A stretch of DNA of 64,000 bases, from NCBI GenBank assembly GCA_019802505.1, contig JAFMOC010000197.1, positions 147,001-211,000 of the forward strand. The letters are read 5' to 3'. The position numbers and the translations under genes are program-made. The notes beneath the pieces are model-generated. The model was not told the DNA's origin. It worked only from the letters and a program-made list of their open reading frames with translations, and searched no databases. Source of the stretch: Corydoras sp. C115 (taxonomy: Eukaryota; Chordata; Actinopteri; Siluriformes; Callichthyidae). Numbering within the stretch: position 1 is the stretch's first letter; each line of letters begins with the position of its first letter. This document shows positions 1-12,800 of the stretch, one piece after another.

Positions 1-157
1 CATCCGAATCCCTGGGTACATCCCATAACCTCGCCCCCCCCCCCCCCCACAGTGCTCATAATGCATTATTAATACTGTACTAATGAGTTATTAGGTGGGA
101 GGTCATACATACTAGCTCGGGTACTTGAGGCTGAAGCGTCGGCGTTCTCGTCTGTAC

Positions 158-1210
158 CTTTCTAATCTGGGGTTGCACGTGGTTGCGGTGGCGCTCGCGG
201 CTGCGCTCCATCTCCTCCCAAACGTCGGGGCCCTGCGCCTGCTGCGGGGGGATCGGGGGACAGTTGTCCGCCTCGCTCCATGCTGTGGGGGGGAACGACG
301 CCGTTAGAACCCCGAACCGAGGTCAGAGGCAGACGGAGCTGCTGGTGGTGTAACGTACCCCATGTAGGCGGGCGTGAGTCGGGTCAGCTGCTGGGCCGTG
401 GGAGCCAGCGCCGCCACCGTCAGGGAGTCGTCGGCGTCGCTCCTCTCCCAGTCGTACGCATCGTTCTCCATCACGTTGTGGGTCTTCATGCTGTTCTCGA
501 ACACGGACATCAGGAGCTGGAACACAGCGTGGACGGAGCGCTGATCACAGTCTCACAGAGGATAAGAGGAAGGATTCGTGTATTTTGGAGGAGGAGCGCT
601 GAGGGTACCTGATAGTCAGGTTTAGTGTAATAGTCCAGGCCTGAGATGTGGTCCAGAAAGACGCTGAACTCTGCCGGCAGGTGTTTGAGCATCAGGCGAT
701 GGTCGTAGGTCTCCTTCAGGTTCCCCACCTGCTCCTGAAATCCAAAACAACGAGACACGGGTGAACCAAGAGTGGAGCCAGTGGCCCCGGGGCCCTCATG
801 AGCCGCACGTAGGGATGGTGACAACTTTACATAGCATAATAATATATATATATATATATATATATATGTCCATCCATCCATTATCTTCCGCATAATCCTC
901 TATTAGGGTCGTGGGGGGGGTTCCCCATGGCATTTAGGGGAGAACGTTTCGGGCGCTGGGCAGATACACCCTGGACAGGACGCCAATCTATCCCTGGGCA
1001 CACACACAGACACAATCTATATCGGGCAATTTGGAGACCTCAATTGACTTGATCCATGTTTTTGGACTGTGGGACGAGGAAACCGGAGAACCCGGAGGAA
1101 ACCCACGCGGACACAGGGAGAACATGGAGACTCCAACCAGATTGGGATTCGAACCAGAAATCCCCAGCGCTGAGAGGAGAAAATGCCAACCACTAAGCCA
1201 CCGTGCCGCT

Positions 1211-1301
<91 letters not shown>

Positions 1302-2573
1302 ATTAAGGTTCTCCGTTTCCTCCCATTGTCTGAACCGATGATACAAGCTTCCTCAGGTGTGAAGACGTCTGTGCCTCTGGATTAACACCGGGATAGACCC
1401 CAGCACAGCCCAGCATCAGTATAATGATGCTACTGCAACAACTATGTTAAATTTAATGATGCGTACCTTGTCTTTGACCTTCCTCCAGGGAAGCTGACCC
1501 ACCATGAACTCCACCAGCATGTAGAACAGAGACCACAGGTCATCATGACGGCCCATTTCCTACAAAGGAAACGAGAACATCAGAGGAAAGGTCTCGTCTG
1601 CTGACGTACGACGGTGCAGCTAACACCGGAGTCTGTACCTTGTTCTTATGAGCGTTGATTGAGGCGTAGCGTACCGTTCCCCTGAACCCTGCCACCGGAC
1701 GAGGCTTCGGGAGTTAATAAGAAAATACGAGATAATTAGAAATCACATGATCGTCATTACATTCATTTATAAACATGAGCGTTAAAGAGAGGACTCCTTA
1801 CTGGACGGACTTCTTGACACGAGTTGGTGAACTGGCGCGCCAGGCCAAAGTCCAGCATGTAGCATGTCCGGCACGTGCTGGTCAGTCGGCCCATGGCGAA
1901 GTTGGACTGGGGACAAGTGAAAAAGTGCTGATTCGGAGAAATTTGGGAAGAGAAAGACACCGTGACATCGTCAGAGACGTACCGGTTTGATGTCTCGGTG
2001 AAGGAAGCCCACGGAGTGGATGCTCTCGATGGCCTCCAGGATCTGCCGGCCGAGCCGCAGCGTGGTCGACGCCGAGAAGGTGCCGTGGCTCATGGTTCTC
2101 CGGAGGTCTGCCAGGTTCCTACCCTGTGGGTTCCAGGTCAGTGAGGAGACCCGGGTCAGTCGGGAGCTCATGCACTAATTAAAAGTGATTTAAGGTGAAC
2201 CTCGTACCTGAAGCTCCATCACCACGTAGTTGAATCGGTCGTTTCGTCCACAGCCGACGAAGCGGCAGACGTGGTCCTTACCTGCAGACAGACGGGCGGT
2301 CTGAGTGTCTCTGACTAATCTAACATCACACTCTAAAACAACTATTGGTTAGAGTGCAATAACTGTACAGTTTCTCTTGCTAAATTTTTTTTTAAATGAT
2401 GTAAATTGCAGTGTAAATACATATTTCATACATATTTTTTATTTTAATTTTAAAATTTTACTTTTTTTATCTTTATTCGTTTAACTTTATGTGGAGATGT
2501 CAGGAAAGAATTTCACTGCTGGCTGTACCATGTATATCTACACATGTGACAAATAAACCTGAACAAGTCCAGG

Positions 2574-2616
<43 letters not shown>

Positions 2617-3461
2617 ACGCTTACCCTGAAGCCTCTTCAGGACGGCTACCTCCATCTTCAGGACTTGTTTGGGTTGCTGGGCCGACTCCACTTTCAGAGC
2701 CACGTTGCATTGGTTCAGCTGATCCAGGACTTCATAAATCTCCCCAAAACCACCTCCACCGATCTTCTTAATCTGTAAAATACAACAGAACCACATCACA
2801 CTCCCATAACGAACGGGAACCGAGGACGGGTTGGAATACTGAACAGACGTCCCACACAGCAGTGTTTTAAATGAACCGAGGTTCAGTTCATTTTAAAAAC
2901 ATCACAGTGAGCATTACAACATTATGACATGTTTATAGCGGCATTACAACACCGGATTTCATGCTACAGCTCTTTAGTATACATGAACATCCAGGTGACT
3001 ATCTGAATTAATTCCCTACTATTATTAATATTAATATTCACTTAGATATGAAGCCCAGTCCATTAATAACTTAGGAAGGAGCTTTATTTGGAGGAACATG
3101 GTCTGTATTTCTGTAATCAGAGACTTTGGCAGGGTGGAGCTCCTCTGCTCCGCGATGACGCTGCAGATTTGCTCGTTCACGCCAACGTTTCCATAAATTA
3201 GGTCTCACGGCGGAATGTTAAAAACATGAGAACGGTCCACGCTCGAGACGGTGGAACCCATTTTCATATCCACGTGGCGTTGCGTGTGATGGATGCAGTG
3301 TGAGCGCAGCACCGAGCAACGGTCTCCGTGATGGACATGCTGAGTGGGCCGTCTCCATATTTATGATCTTGATTCCAAACGGAGGCACTCACCACTCTCC
3401 AGCGGTCTCGCACCACGTTTCCCACCGACAGGATGTCGGCCTGTTCCGCCGTTCCGCTCAT
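158..3461 (-). CDS. ttbk2: Tau-tubulin kinase (TTBK2/TTBK1-like), 5' part, cut by window edge
   Basis: Ser/Thr kinase of the casein-kinase-1 group. TTBK2 works at the mother centriole to start ciliogenesis, and both TTBKs phosphorylate tau. Exons read on the minus strand: 3461-3393 (starts MSGTAEQADILSVG), 2772-2625, 2281-2208, 2123-1983, 1906-1802, 1704-1639, 1559-1467, 734-609, 516-359, then about 275-158. All have GT-AG borders. Phases agree from exon 1 to 9. Visible motifs: Gly loop GGGGFGEIY (residues 28-36), catalytic Lys50 in VALKVES, HRDIKP with Asp141, DFG with Asp163, and the TTBK hallmark AQQPKQVLKMEVAVLKRLQG. YDHRLMLKHLP resembles TTBK2, whereas SVFENSMK resembles TTBK1, so the paralogue is uncertain. 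The last exon carries the conserved DVWEEM motif, but the splice into it is ambiguous (see findings). The long C-terminal tail lies outside the window. Introns hold a SINE and TA/TG repeats. Confidence 0.9.
869..1211 (-). mobile_element. SINE-A copy
   Basis: Full-length reversed copy in a kinase intron. It begins with the 3' tail (ATCC repeats, then the attatcttccgc block) and ends with the tRNA-like head, in which the A box (tggcttagtggt type) and B box (ggttcgaatcc type) are recognisable on the minus strand. TA runs lie on both sides. Confidence 0.85.
1212..1301. repeat. (TA)n then (TG)n microsatellite
   Basis: About 65 bases of TA dinucleotides followed by a TG run, directly next to the tRNA-like end of a SINE-A copy inside a kinase intron. 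A second short TA run lies at 841-867, at the other end of the same SINE. Confidence 0.95.
2573..2612. repeat. (TG)n microsatellite beside a kinase exon
   Basis: TG dinucleotide run that begins about 12 bases beyond the splice donor of the second kinase exon (minus strand). Just before it, at 2495-2565, is a short dispersed-repeat tail (aagaatttcactgctg, then acaaataaacctgaa). Confidence 0.9.
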
Positions 3462-3722
3462 CTTAGTGCTCGAAGATCAGCGTCAGGCATCAGAGAGGTC
3501 GCTCCATCACTACAACACAGAGAAGACACCTCAGACTCAGCATGGGTGGGCGACATGATCGGTGACATCATCACTAAACGTTTGGGACTATTGAACCTGC
3601 ACCCTTTTGTTCTTTGTTTTGTTTTTTTTTAAACAGTGCACCTCCTTATATGTATATTATATCCTTATATCATGTTCATACTATGTTTATATCATGTATA
3701 TATTATGCTCATATTATATCAT

Positions 3723-4070
3723 GCGGCGGCACGGAGGCTGAGTGGTTTGGCATGTTCTCCTCTCAGCACTAGGGATTCCCGGTTCGAATCCCCATCTGGG
3801 TGAAGTTTCCATGTCCTCCCCGTGTCTGCGTGGGTTTCCTCCGGGTTCTCCGGTTTCCTCCCACAGTCCAAAAACATGGATCAAGTCAATTGAGTTCTCC
3901 AAATTGCCCCATATAGAGTGTGTGTGTGAGTGAGTGAGTGTGTGCCCAGTGATGGATTGGCGCCCTGTCCTGGGTCTATCTGCCTAGCGCTCAAAACGTT
4001 CTCCCCTGGATGGGCATGGGGAACCCCACTGCGACCCTAATAGAGGATAAAGTGGAAGATAATGAATGAA
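3723..4070 (+). mobile_element. SINE-A copy
   Basis: Near-complete forward copy: tRNA-like head at 3723-3800 (B box ggttcgaatcc at 3781-3791), body with the cctccgggttctccggtttc block, and a tail with gaatga repeats. It lies just upstream of the kinase start exon. Confidence 0.85.
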
Positions 4071-4639
4071 TATCATGTTCACATTATGTATCTACATTTA
4101 AATACTTCACAGTTCGATGCACCAGTCACTGTTATTAATGCACTTTATGTAAATAATTCTGGTTAGATGCTAACTACATTTCATTGGCCCTGTACTTGTA
4201 CTCTGCACAATGACAATAAAGTTGAATCTAATCTGAACACTGGTCTTCCTGGACCCTTGAAATTCTGAGGACAACAGCCCCCCTTTATTTCGAACCATTA
4301 AGGGGTCATCAGGCAGCTATTCATATGTGCATAACGACCTACAGCCCCCCCACCTCTGCCTCACAGGTGAGACGCTGAGTAAAAACTGCATTCAAAGGTA
4401 AATTCCCTGAAATTCAGGCAAATGCGATGCAGTAACAGACGTTCTGAGTTCAGTGAAACTGAACATACTGTCACGACGACAAATAAAATGAAACAGAGAT
4501 CTACAGACATTCAGACAGAGTCCTCAAACTCATTTCACTGCAAACTGTGTTTTTTGTTTTTTTTACTCCTAAATATAGACATTCATACATACAGACGTAC
4601 CCAAGTTTATTTTTTAAATAAATCTTACTGATCCACATG

Positions 4640-4835
4640 TTAAGTAATTTATTTTTATAGTGCTTTTTACGATAGTACATCGTCAAAAAGCAGCTTTACA
4701 GAATGAAAAACCTTTAAACCCCCAAAGAGCAAGCCGAAGAGACAGTGGCAAGACAAAACTCCCTGTTATGTTATTATTTACGGAAGAAACCTTGGGAGGA
4801 CCGAGACTCGGTGGGGGACATCTCTTTCCTTACCA
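4640..4835. repeat. Dispersed repeat fragment
   Basis: Contains phrases typical of a widespread fish repeat (caaaaagcagctttacagaa; ggcaagacaaaactccct; gaagaaaccttgggagga). Recognised from general familiarity, not from a second copy in this window. The surrounding 4,100-6,300 is AT-rich; I see no gene there. Confidence 0.5.
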
Positions 4836-6357
4836 ATAATAAATAGTACATATATATGTACCTGAGGTTACATTTAGAATTCATGTCTGCACTTTTTACT
4901 ATTTTAATAATATTGAAAACACAATAATAATTCAGTTGCTCTTCGATTGTATTTCATATGTTTGTAACCTCAGTGTTCAGTCATTTTTGAAAAGAGCCGC
5001 TTCGTTCTCACAGCCCGAGACCATGATGATGCAGAAGGACCCGGTGGAACCTGCCAGCTAATGAAACTATTTATACCCTGTCCCTTCAGAGAGGCAGCGG
5101 TAGGACCTCTTTGAGGACACTGTCCTGATTCTTTAGCTCTCAGTCGCATCAGGAAAAAAAAAAAAAAAAGTGCTGAAAGCCCAAACCAGACAAACCCTGA
5201 GAGGATGATGAGTTTAGGGAGGATTTCTGTCCGTCGTAACGCTGCAGTACATCAGCAGTGCGATCATTCGGTCGATACGGTCCTCTTTAACCTCATTGTC
5301 CTGCACGCGTCAGTCCATTACACAACCAGCTGAAGTCATGTTAAAATCACAAACGCAAACACACTGACAGTGATGAGGTGTTACAGAGGTGTGTGTGTCG
5401 CTCATGATATGACATGTGACTCTACATGATATTTAAATGGTTACTGCTTCCCAAAGAATTTCAGCCTGTGTTTATGAGTACACCGGTACATTTTTGTTTA
5501 TAGTATCAGCTCCACGGATCATACAGATGGACTTTGTAGTTTTACAGTTCCATTCTGTAGTCCATAAGTTTCTCTCCATACGTTGTTAATCGCCTTCGGT
5601 ACGTTCTCAGATGTGAAATACCATTATTACATATCACATCAGTCATACGTATGGTCATATCCGGCCCGTAAGGTCATTTTACATTCATCTATTATTATTA
5701 TGATTGATATTAATATTTTTTGGACCATGCTCATATTTTAAATTTGTATGATTTTTGACAGAAATATTTAAGATTTAAAGTTTATTTTTCTATAACGGTC
5801 CAACAGCAAAAAAAAAAAAATCTGAATAGTTTGATTTTTTATTTCTACTTTTGTGGATAAGCATCATTTTTATTTAATTTTTACATGTTTTTTCCCCCAA
5901 CTTTTATAACTTTTTTAATTATTATAATTTTTATAGAGCACAAAGCAGTTTAAGTTGATTTATTGTAATATAATATTCCTATTCATGTTCGGAAAAACAT
6001 TGACTCAGTAAATGTGTATCCGGTTTGGTCAGTGACCTTTGTGGGCTTTGTATTTTGGCCCCCGGTGCAGACACCCCTGCCCTAATTGGTAGCCCTACAC
6101 TGTAATCACTAAGTAACTTCTGAGCTTTAATAAATAGAACAGTTAATTAAAATCCCTCACTTTAATCCTGAATGCTGACTGTGTTCCTCCAGCAGTGTGC
6201 TTAAGAAAGCTTCATCCTCATTAATACACAGAATGATCGCTTCATTTAGAAGATTAAATAATGGACTCATCTTCTGCCGTCCCTGAGGCTGATCTGCAGA
6301 CAGGGCAGATCTGAGAGCGGGAGGCTGAGGAGTTCGGACCTGACAGCACAGCGGATA

Positions 6358-6430
6358 AATGATCCGCTGCGGAGCGGGTTCGAACCCACGCCCAGAACGC
6401 CGGCGCTCTGCGACTGAACCACGAATCGCC
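6358..6430 (-). repeat. tRNA-like relic (possible SINE head)
   Basis: On the minus strand the stretch reads like a tRNA gene: gattcgtggttcagtcg resembles an A box and gggttcgaaccc (6376-6387) is a good B box, with a spacing similar to tRNA. I could not close a full cloverleaf acceptor stem, so a tRNA-derived SINE head or pseudogene is more likely than a working tRNA. Confidence 0.4.
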
Positions 6431-6477
6431 TCCGTTTTATTGCTGATTCAGCATTAAGGACGTGCTCGTTGGTAACG

Positions 6478-6670
6478 GCGCCGTAGCTCAGTGGTCAGGG
6501 TGTTGGGTATCAGTCTGAAGGTTGTGGGTTCAAATCCCAGGTCCACTGAAGTTAGCAGTGTGGGTCCCTGAGCGAGGCCCTTAACCCTCATTGCTGCAGG
6601 GGGCGCTGTGATTAACCCTGTGATCAGCTTGTAAGTCGCTTTGGAAAAAGCGTCTGCTGAATGAACAAAT
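6478..6670 (+). mobile_element. SINE-B copy
   Basis: Second SINE family. tRNA-like head (tagctcagtggtcaggg, B box gggttcaaatccc), a middle ending in agggggcgctgtgatt, and the tail taagtcgctttgg...gcgtctgctgaatga. Related copies in this window lie at 17253, 24290, 36238 and 49632. Confidence 0.85.
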
Positions 6671-7601
6671 GTAATTTAAATGTTATTTAAATGTAATGTA
6701 AATGTTATTTAAATGTAATGTAAGGTGTAAAGCCTCGGTCCTGTAACTGTTACTGTTACACAGCGACATTCAGAGCAGTTACGTCCTCAGGGCTACGAGT
6801 CGATTCTGTGATTTTCATTTTGAACGAGCGACTCGGAACAGAGTCGAATAAGCAGACGATGACTCTTTTCTCTATCTCTATTCAATTCAATATAATTTAA
6901 AAAGCTTTAATTATAAAAGCTCCCTATTGTTCTATGTTTTAAATAACCAAAAATATTGTATACATCGCCACCGCCGCGTCAGCAATTTTAAAAATTCTAG
7001 AAAAGAATAATACTACCGTTCGAAATTAGAACGTCCTTTCCCTTTTGCAGGACGCCTGATAACTTAATGATTTCATTTCTAATCGTAGAACTGATGAAGT
7101 CTATTTCAATAATAAAAACACAAGAAACGAGCTTTTGCACCTTTTTTTTACCGTCGGACGAATCATATGAATGAACTGACTCCCAACACGCGATTCCCCT
7201 TATTCCAAGGAACGGATGTGTCGACTCTGTTTTTAGGAATCGAACAGCTCTTTCACGGACACTGACATTTCACATCGTATTTAAAAACGGAATGTAAATT
7301 AAATTCGGTTTGTTAATTCAGTTTTAATCGCTTCATCTGATAATCATCTCGTTTCAATCAGATACAATGAAGCGATGCCAAAAACACATAAACGTCAGCA
7401 AATAAAGGCACAAAAAGAACCACATTATGACACTCTTTTGCAGTCAAAAGACGAGCTTTTCGGCTCCGAGGCGATAGTTCTGTGAATTTCACATTTATGT
7501 TGTTTATTTTAATGAAATGGATTAAATGCCGCCGCGTTACATTGTTAGCGTTCGTTTAGCCAGGCGTTGTGATGTCCACCCGTATTCCGTGGTCGTACGC
7601 C

Positions 7602-7950
7602 ATTGGCTGACTGGGCGTTAAAATAATGCTTTGACCAATTGCGGCGCTGGAATTCGGCCAAGTAGCCAATCGCATGAGAGGGGGTGGGGTTTGGCAGTAA
7701 AACGGGTAGGGAAATAAAGTAACAACGTACTTGAATGCTGGTTACCTTCAGCAGCTGCTGCCGCAATCCGAGCCGGAGGAGGCTCCGCGACTGGCGGCGT
7801 TATAAAGCTGCACACACGCCGTGGGGTCGCAACGCAGTCGGCATTTTAATTCCATGTCGTCGGAGACGTTAAAGCAGCAGACGATCTTTTCTCTCTTGTG
7901 GGAGACTTCGAAGCAGCAGCAGCATCACAAACCCGCGCTGTGACGTCACA
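7602..7950. promoter_or_regulatory. Orphan promoter-like cluster (three CCAAT, TATA, CRE)
   Basis: Inverted CCAAT at 7602-7606, CCAAT at 7635-7639 and 7666-7670, TATAAA at 7801-7806, and a perfect cAMP-response palindrome TGACGTCA at 7941-7948, in a GC-richer island within AT-rich DNA. No coding exon follows on the plus strand. It could be a promoter of the minus-strand kinase, whose start exon lies 4 kb away, or of an unseen non-coding transcript. Motif presence is seen; function is inferred. Confidence 0.4.
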
Positions 7951-8035
7951 GCACACCAACCCCTCTGAGCACTAAACAGACCGGAGGAGCTCTCCATGGA
8001 ACCAACTCACTGTGCTCCAGAACCCACCCTCACTT

Positions 8036-8226
8036 CATCCATTATCTCCTGCATAATGCTCCACTAGGGTCGGGGATGAGGGGGGTGGGGGTTCCCCATG
8101 CCCAACCAGGGGAGAAAGTTTCGGGCGCTGGGCAGATACACCCAGGACAGGGCGCCAATCCACAGACACACTTTACATGGGGCAATTTAGAGCCTTCAAT
8201 TTACCTTGAATTGTTTTTTTGGACTA
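8036..8226 (-). mobile_element. SINE-A, truncated copy
   Basis: Tail and central part only. The copy stops in the ggactgtggg region, without the tRNA-like head. Confidence 0.75.
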
Positions 8227-8298
8227 TTCCAGAGCTCAGTAGAGTGTAGGGTGCAGTAAGGTAGAACCTACAGTTCATCACTATACATGATTTTAAAA

Positions 8299-8597
8299 TC
8301 CATCCCTCCATTATCTTACGCTTTGTCCTCTACTAGGGTTGCAGGTGGGGGGGGGGTTCTCCAAGCCCATCCAGAGAACGTTTCGGGCACCAATCTATCG
8401 CTGGGCACACACACACAATCTATATGGGGCAATTTGGAGAACTCAATTGACCTTGAACCATGTTTTTGGACTGTGGGAGGAAACCGGAGAACCCGGAGGA
8501 AACCCACGCGGACACGGGGAGGACATGGAAACTCCACCCAGATTGGGATTCGAACCGGGAATCCCTAGAGGAGAACATGCCAACCACTAAGCCACCC
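8299..8597 (-). mobile_element. SINE-A copy
   Basis: Reversed copy with tail, body and head. A few bases around the block between the B box and the A box are deleted (the cagcgctgag segment is missing). It lies 70 bases from the preceding truncated copy. Confidence 0.8.
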
Positions 8598-8920
8598 TCA
8601 TTTTACAATGTGGCGTGAATTACAGGCAGACGTGTGAATATTTAACCTGCACATGAAGCCCTCTTTTTGTCTTTGATCTTTGTCTCTGTAACAGAACAGC
8701 ACTGATTGGAGAGCAGGACGGCGTTAGAGCGATATAAAATAAATATATAATAAATATAAAATAAATATAAAATAAATATAAAATAAATGACCGCGCAGAC
8801 GAGAGAGCATCACTTTCTTCTGTTCATTTATCTGTTTAATGAAAAACATCCCAAAGGTATTTAAATGTTATACTGTATCTCAGTATTTGGAATACTCATT
8901 ACTGACGAAGTCTTACTTTT

Positions 8921-8982
8921 GGTCTTACTTAAAGCCGACACGCTGTATTTTCACTATACAGCGTGTCGGCTTAAGTAAGACC
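8921..8982. repeat. Near-perfect hairpin (inverted repeat)
   Basis: Arms 8921-8947 and 8957-8982 are reverse complements except for one extra A in the left arm; the loop is 9 bases. Not part of either SINE family or of any exon. It could be a palindromic transposon remnant or a transcribed hairpin. Confidence 0.85.
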
Positions 8983-9819
8983 AACCAGAGGAACAAGTTT
9001 GAGGAAATGAAAGCTTTGTACATTTTATACATTACAGAGAAAAATGCACTTTTAAAGCAGTGCATTATTTATGGCAACACAACCGGGAGTTTATCACACA
9101 CAGACTAAGGTCTTAGTCACAATCGTCATTCCATTTCATTCCAAAGGTGGCATGGAGGTGTAAAAAAAAAAAAAAAGTAAAATAAAAACTGTACAGAGCA
9201 ATCAAGTTCTATAAAAACAAACGTACACGACATCATGGACCATGTTTTATGTTTTTTTTTTTGTTTGGGGCCTTCCCCAAACAAAGCTGAAGAATACAGA
9301 TAAAAATACATGTCCATGTGAATGATTGTACACATTTGCGACAATAGGACTAAATGAATCTGAATTCAGTGATTAAGAGGCGTGTCCTCATACTTTTGTT
9401 CACATGGCGTAAGTCACGTTTTGTATCATTGAGAGTCCTGAGTGTACAGTGACCCCCCCCCCCCCCTCTCCCACCAGCAACTAAAAATCATTCAGGATAT
9501 GATAACAGAAGTGACAAATTACATTAAAATAACGTAAACACGACCCGAGTCATTTCAGGCTTTTTAAACCAATTTAAAAAATGTAAAAATTAAAAATAAG
9601 ATTAAGAAGTTTCCTAAAAACTTTCCCTTTTTTTTTTTTTAAACCAAGTCCCCGCGGTGTTGAGAGAAGTAGTGTACTCGTGTTTACAACAGCGATACAG
9701 ATCCCGACTCGCTCGCTAAAAAAATAAAAACAGCTGACGTGGGATTTTTAGTTCCACATTCGTCTCGACACCGGATCAAACCCGCCGACGTCCAGCTTCC
9801 GGACGGGACGCGTCCCGCT

Positions 9820-12800
9820 CTACTCTACTGCCCTCCCGTCGTTCAGCAGCCGCTCCGTCTCGTCCGTTTCCAGCCGCTGCTCTCCAGTCCAGCAGGGCAG
9901 TTTGGCCATCAGGGGTTGGTGCAGTCCGTTGTAGAGTGCGGTGCCCACCAGCAGGATGACGAAGCCCAGGATCTGCAGGCCGTGGAAGGTTTCCCAGCCC
10001 AGCGCCAGACTGACCACCCAGATGACCAGCGTGCGCAGGCTGTCCAGCACCATGCGCGTGGTGGCGCTGATCTCTTTGGTCACGCTGATGCCGGCGAAGT
10101 TAAAGAACGCGATGCTCACCGTGTTGCCCAGCAGCGCCAGGACGATCAGCGGTTTGTGGCCGATCTGGCAGAAAGCGTCCAGCGCGTCCTCGAGGACCTG
10201 ACGTGGGTTGTCGCCGAAGTTGCCCACCGGGATGAAATACATCGGGATGAGCAGGACGGACAGGATGACGAAGCCGAACAAACCTGCAGGAGGGAACAAA
10301 AAAAAAAAGAATAAGAAATTCTTCCCAGGATCGAACCCCAGACCTGAGGTTGACCAATATGTCTGACTGGATCAGAAGATCTCATTGTAACGAGCTGAGA
10401 CCCTTACCCTCCGTGCCCACTGCCTTCAGCGGGTGAACGTTGTGTTTATAAATGAACTTCTCCTCCAGCACCATCTGTACGGACACGATGACCTGCGCCA
10501 TGATGATCAACAAGTCACCTGCAGATTAAAACTCGGTCAAACAAAATAATACACAATAATACTGAATCTCAGTGGTTTAGCATGTTCTCCTCTCAGCGCT
10601 AGAGATTCCCGGTTCGAATCACCATCTGGGTGGAGTTTCCATGTCCTCCCCGTGTCCGCGTGGGTTTCCTCCGGGTTCTCCGGTTTCCTCCCACAGTCCA
10701 AAAACATGGATCAAGTCAATGGAGTTCTCCAAATTGCCCCATATAGAGTGTGCCTGTGCCCAGCGATGGATTGGCGCCGTGTTCTGGGTGTATCTGCCCA
10801 GCGCCCGAAACGTTCTCTCCTGGATGGGCATGGGGAACCCCACCCGTGACCCTAATAGAGGATAAAGCGGAAGATAATGAATAAATGAATAATGAATCTC
10901 ATTTCACAACACTCATAATTAACTTTACCACTCATTAAGGACTAGGACTGAATTTTTAATGATGTTTGTGAAAAAATTATGGGAAGGTTGTCATTAGCTG
11001 ATGTATGACTATAGATTTGTAAAATGAATATATTGGGGTTATCTATTTTTTAAATTAGTTAATAGCACGATAATCGTCATGTCTTTAAATGTGGTTGTAA
11101 GTAATTCGCTACTTTCGCCACAAGATGGTGCTAATTAACCCAAATTCTTAAAGAAGGGCAAGAAATGCATTAAGAATGTTTAATTCGTTACCTTTTTCAC
11201 AACTGTGGACTTTACTTTGTGCAGTGGAACAAGAACGGCTCTTCCCCAAACTGTTTACACAAAACTGGAAGCATGCCTTCGTCCAAAATACAGGACAAGC
11301 TGCTCAATTTTATTATTATTATTTTTTTACGTCAAAACAAAATGCGGGCGGCACGGTGGCTTAGTGGTTTAGCACGTTCTCCTCTCAGCGCTAGGGATTC
11401 CCGGTTCGAATCCCCATCTGGGTGGAGTTTCCATGTTCTCCCCATGTCCGCGTGGGTTTCCTCCGGGTTCTCCGGTTTCCTCCCACAGTCCAAAAACATG
11501 GATCAAGTCAATTGAATTCTCCAAATTGCCCCATATAGAGTGTGTCTGTGTGAGTGAGTGTGTGCCCAGCGATAGATTGGCGCCCTGTCCTGGGTCTATC
11601 TGCCCAGCGCGCGAGACGTTCTCCCCTGGATGGGCATGGGGAACCCCATCGCGACCCTAATAGAGGATAAAGCGGAAGATAATGAATGAATGAATGAAAC
11701 AAAATGCTAATTATTTATTAGAGCCGATGTCTCAGGACGTTAAATTTAAATATATTTCCCGGAGCCGAAGCCAAAGCCCTCAGTGAGCCGAAAGATGAGG
11801 GAATTCAGAAACACTGACCGGTGATGATGTCGCTGGTCTTGTGCGAATCGTCTCTGTTGCCGCTCAAAAAATCGGCCAGGCCCACCACCACCAGGCCCAG
11901 GATGGTGATGAAAATGCCCGCCCACTGACTCGCCAGCAGCCGGCGCTGCAGGAAGGCGACCGACAGCAAACCGGTGAAGATGATCACGGCTCCCCGCAAC
12001 ATCTGGAAACTGGAGGCACTGGTCATGCTCAGCGCTAGATACAGGAAGTGAGATCAACCGAAAGGGGGAACAGAAAATCGGGAGCCCCGTTAGAAACAGG
12101 ACGGCCATTTAAAGGTCCGAGCAAAATAAGACGGAAGCCACGCGAGTCCTGAACACTGACCACAGGGCCGGACAAGATCACACAGATCACGTGATGGAGG
12201 GGGGGGGAGGTGCGGCAGGAGGAGTTTCTTACCTACATACATGATGGAGGTTCCCAACATGTCACACAGAGCAGGAGGAAGGAACAGCAGGGGGTTGAAG
12301 CTCCCGCCCGCCTCTATGGCGGCCTCCGGGCGGCGGCGGCCGTAACACAGGAGGAGGTGGAACACAAAAAGGCAACTCAGCTCTCCCAAAAACATGCACA
12401 CGGCCTGGAGACACCGCAGAACAAAGAGAACGTCACTCGTCAGCAAGACGGAGCAGAACCTCAAAGTCAGGGGTCCACATATTAAATTAGAATGGGGGTG
12501 AGGAATGAGGATTATTAATCAGTACAGGTCGGGCGGCACGGTGGCTTAGTGGTTTAGCATGTTCTCCTCTCAGCACTGGGGAGTTTCCATGTCCTCCCCG
12601 TGTCTGCGTGGGTTTCCTCCGGGTTCTCCGGTTTCCTCCCACAGTCCAAAAACATGGATCAAGGTCAGTTGAGTTCTCCAAATTGCCCCATATAGAGTGT
12701 GTTTGTGTGAGTGAGTGTGTGTCCAGCGATAGATTGGCGTCCTGTCCTGGGTGTATCTGCCCAGCTGGATGGGATCCCCCAGCACAGGACCCGATAGAGG

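Noticed and set aside
858..1300. SINE-derived open frames with repeated wording such as MENSIDLIHVFGLWEETGEPGG
   Set aside because: The same peptide appears wherever SINE-A occurs; it is the translation of a non-coding retroelement.
5020..5065. Short exon-like segment after ctcacag (PETMMMQKDPVEPAS then stop)
   Set aside because: Only 15 codons, no partner exon found and no family recognised; likely chance.
6478..6550. Possible functional tRNA gene
   Set aside because: Head of a SINE-B element; the same head plus SINE tail occurs five times in the window.
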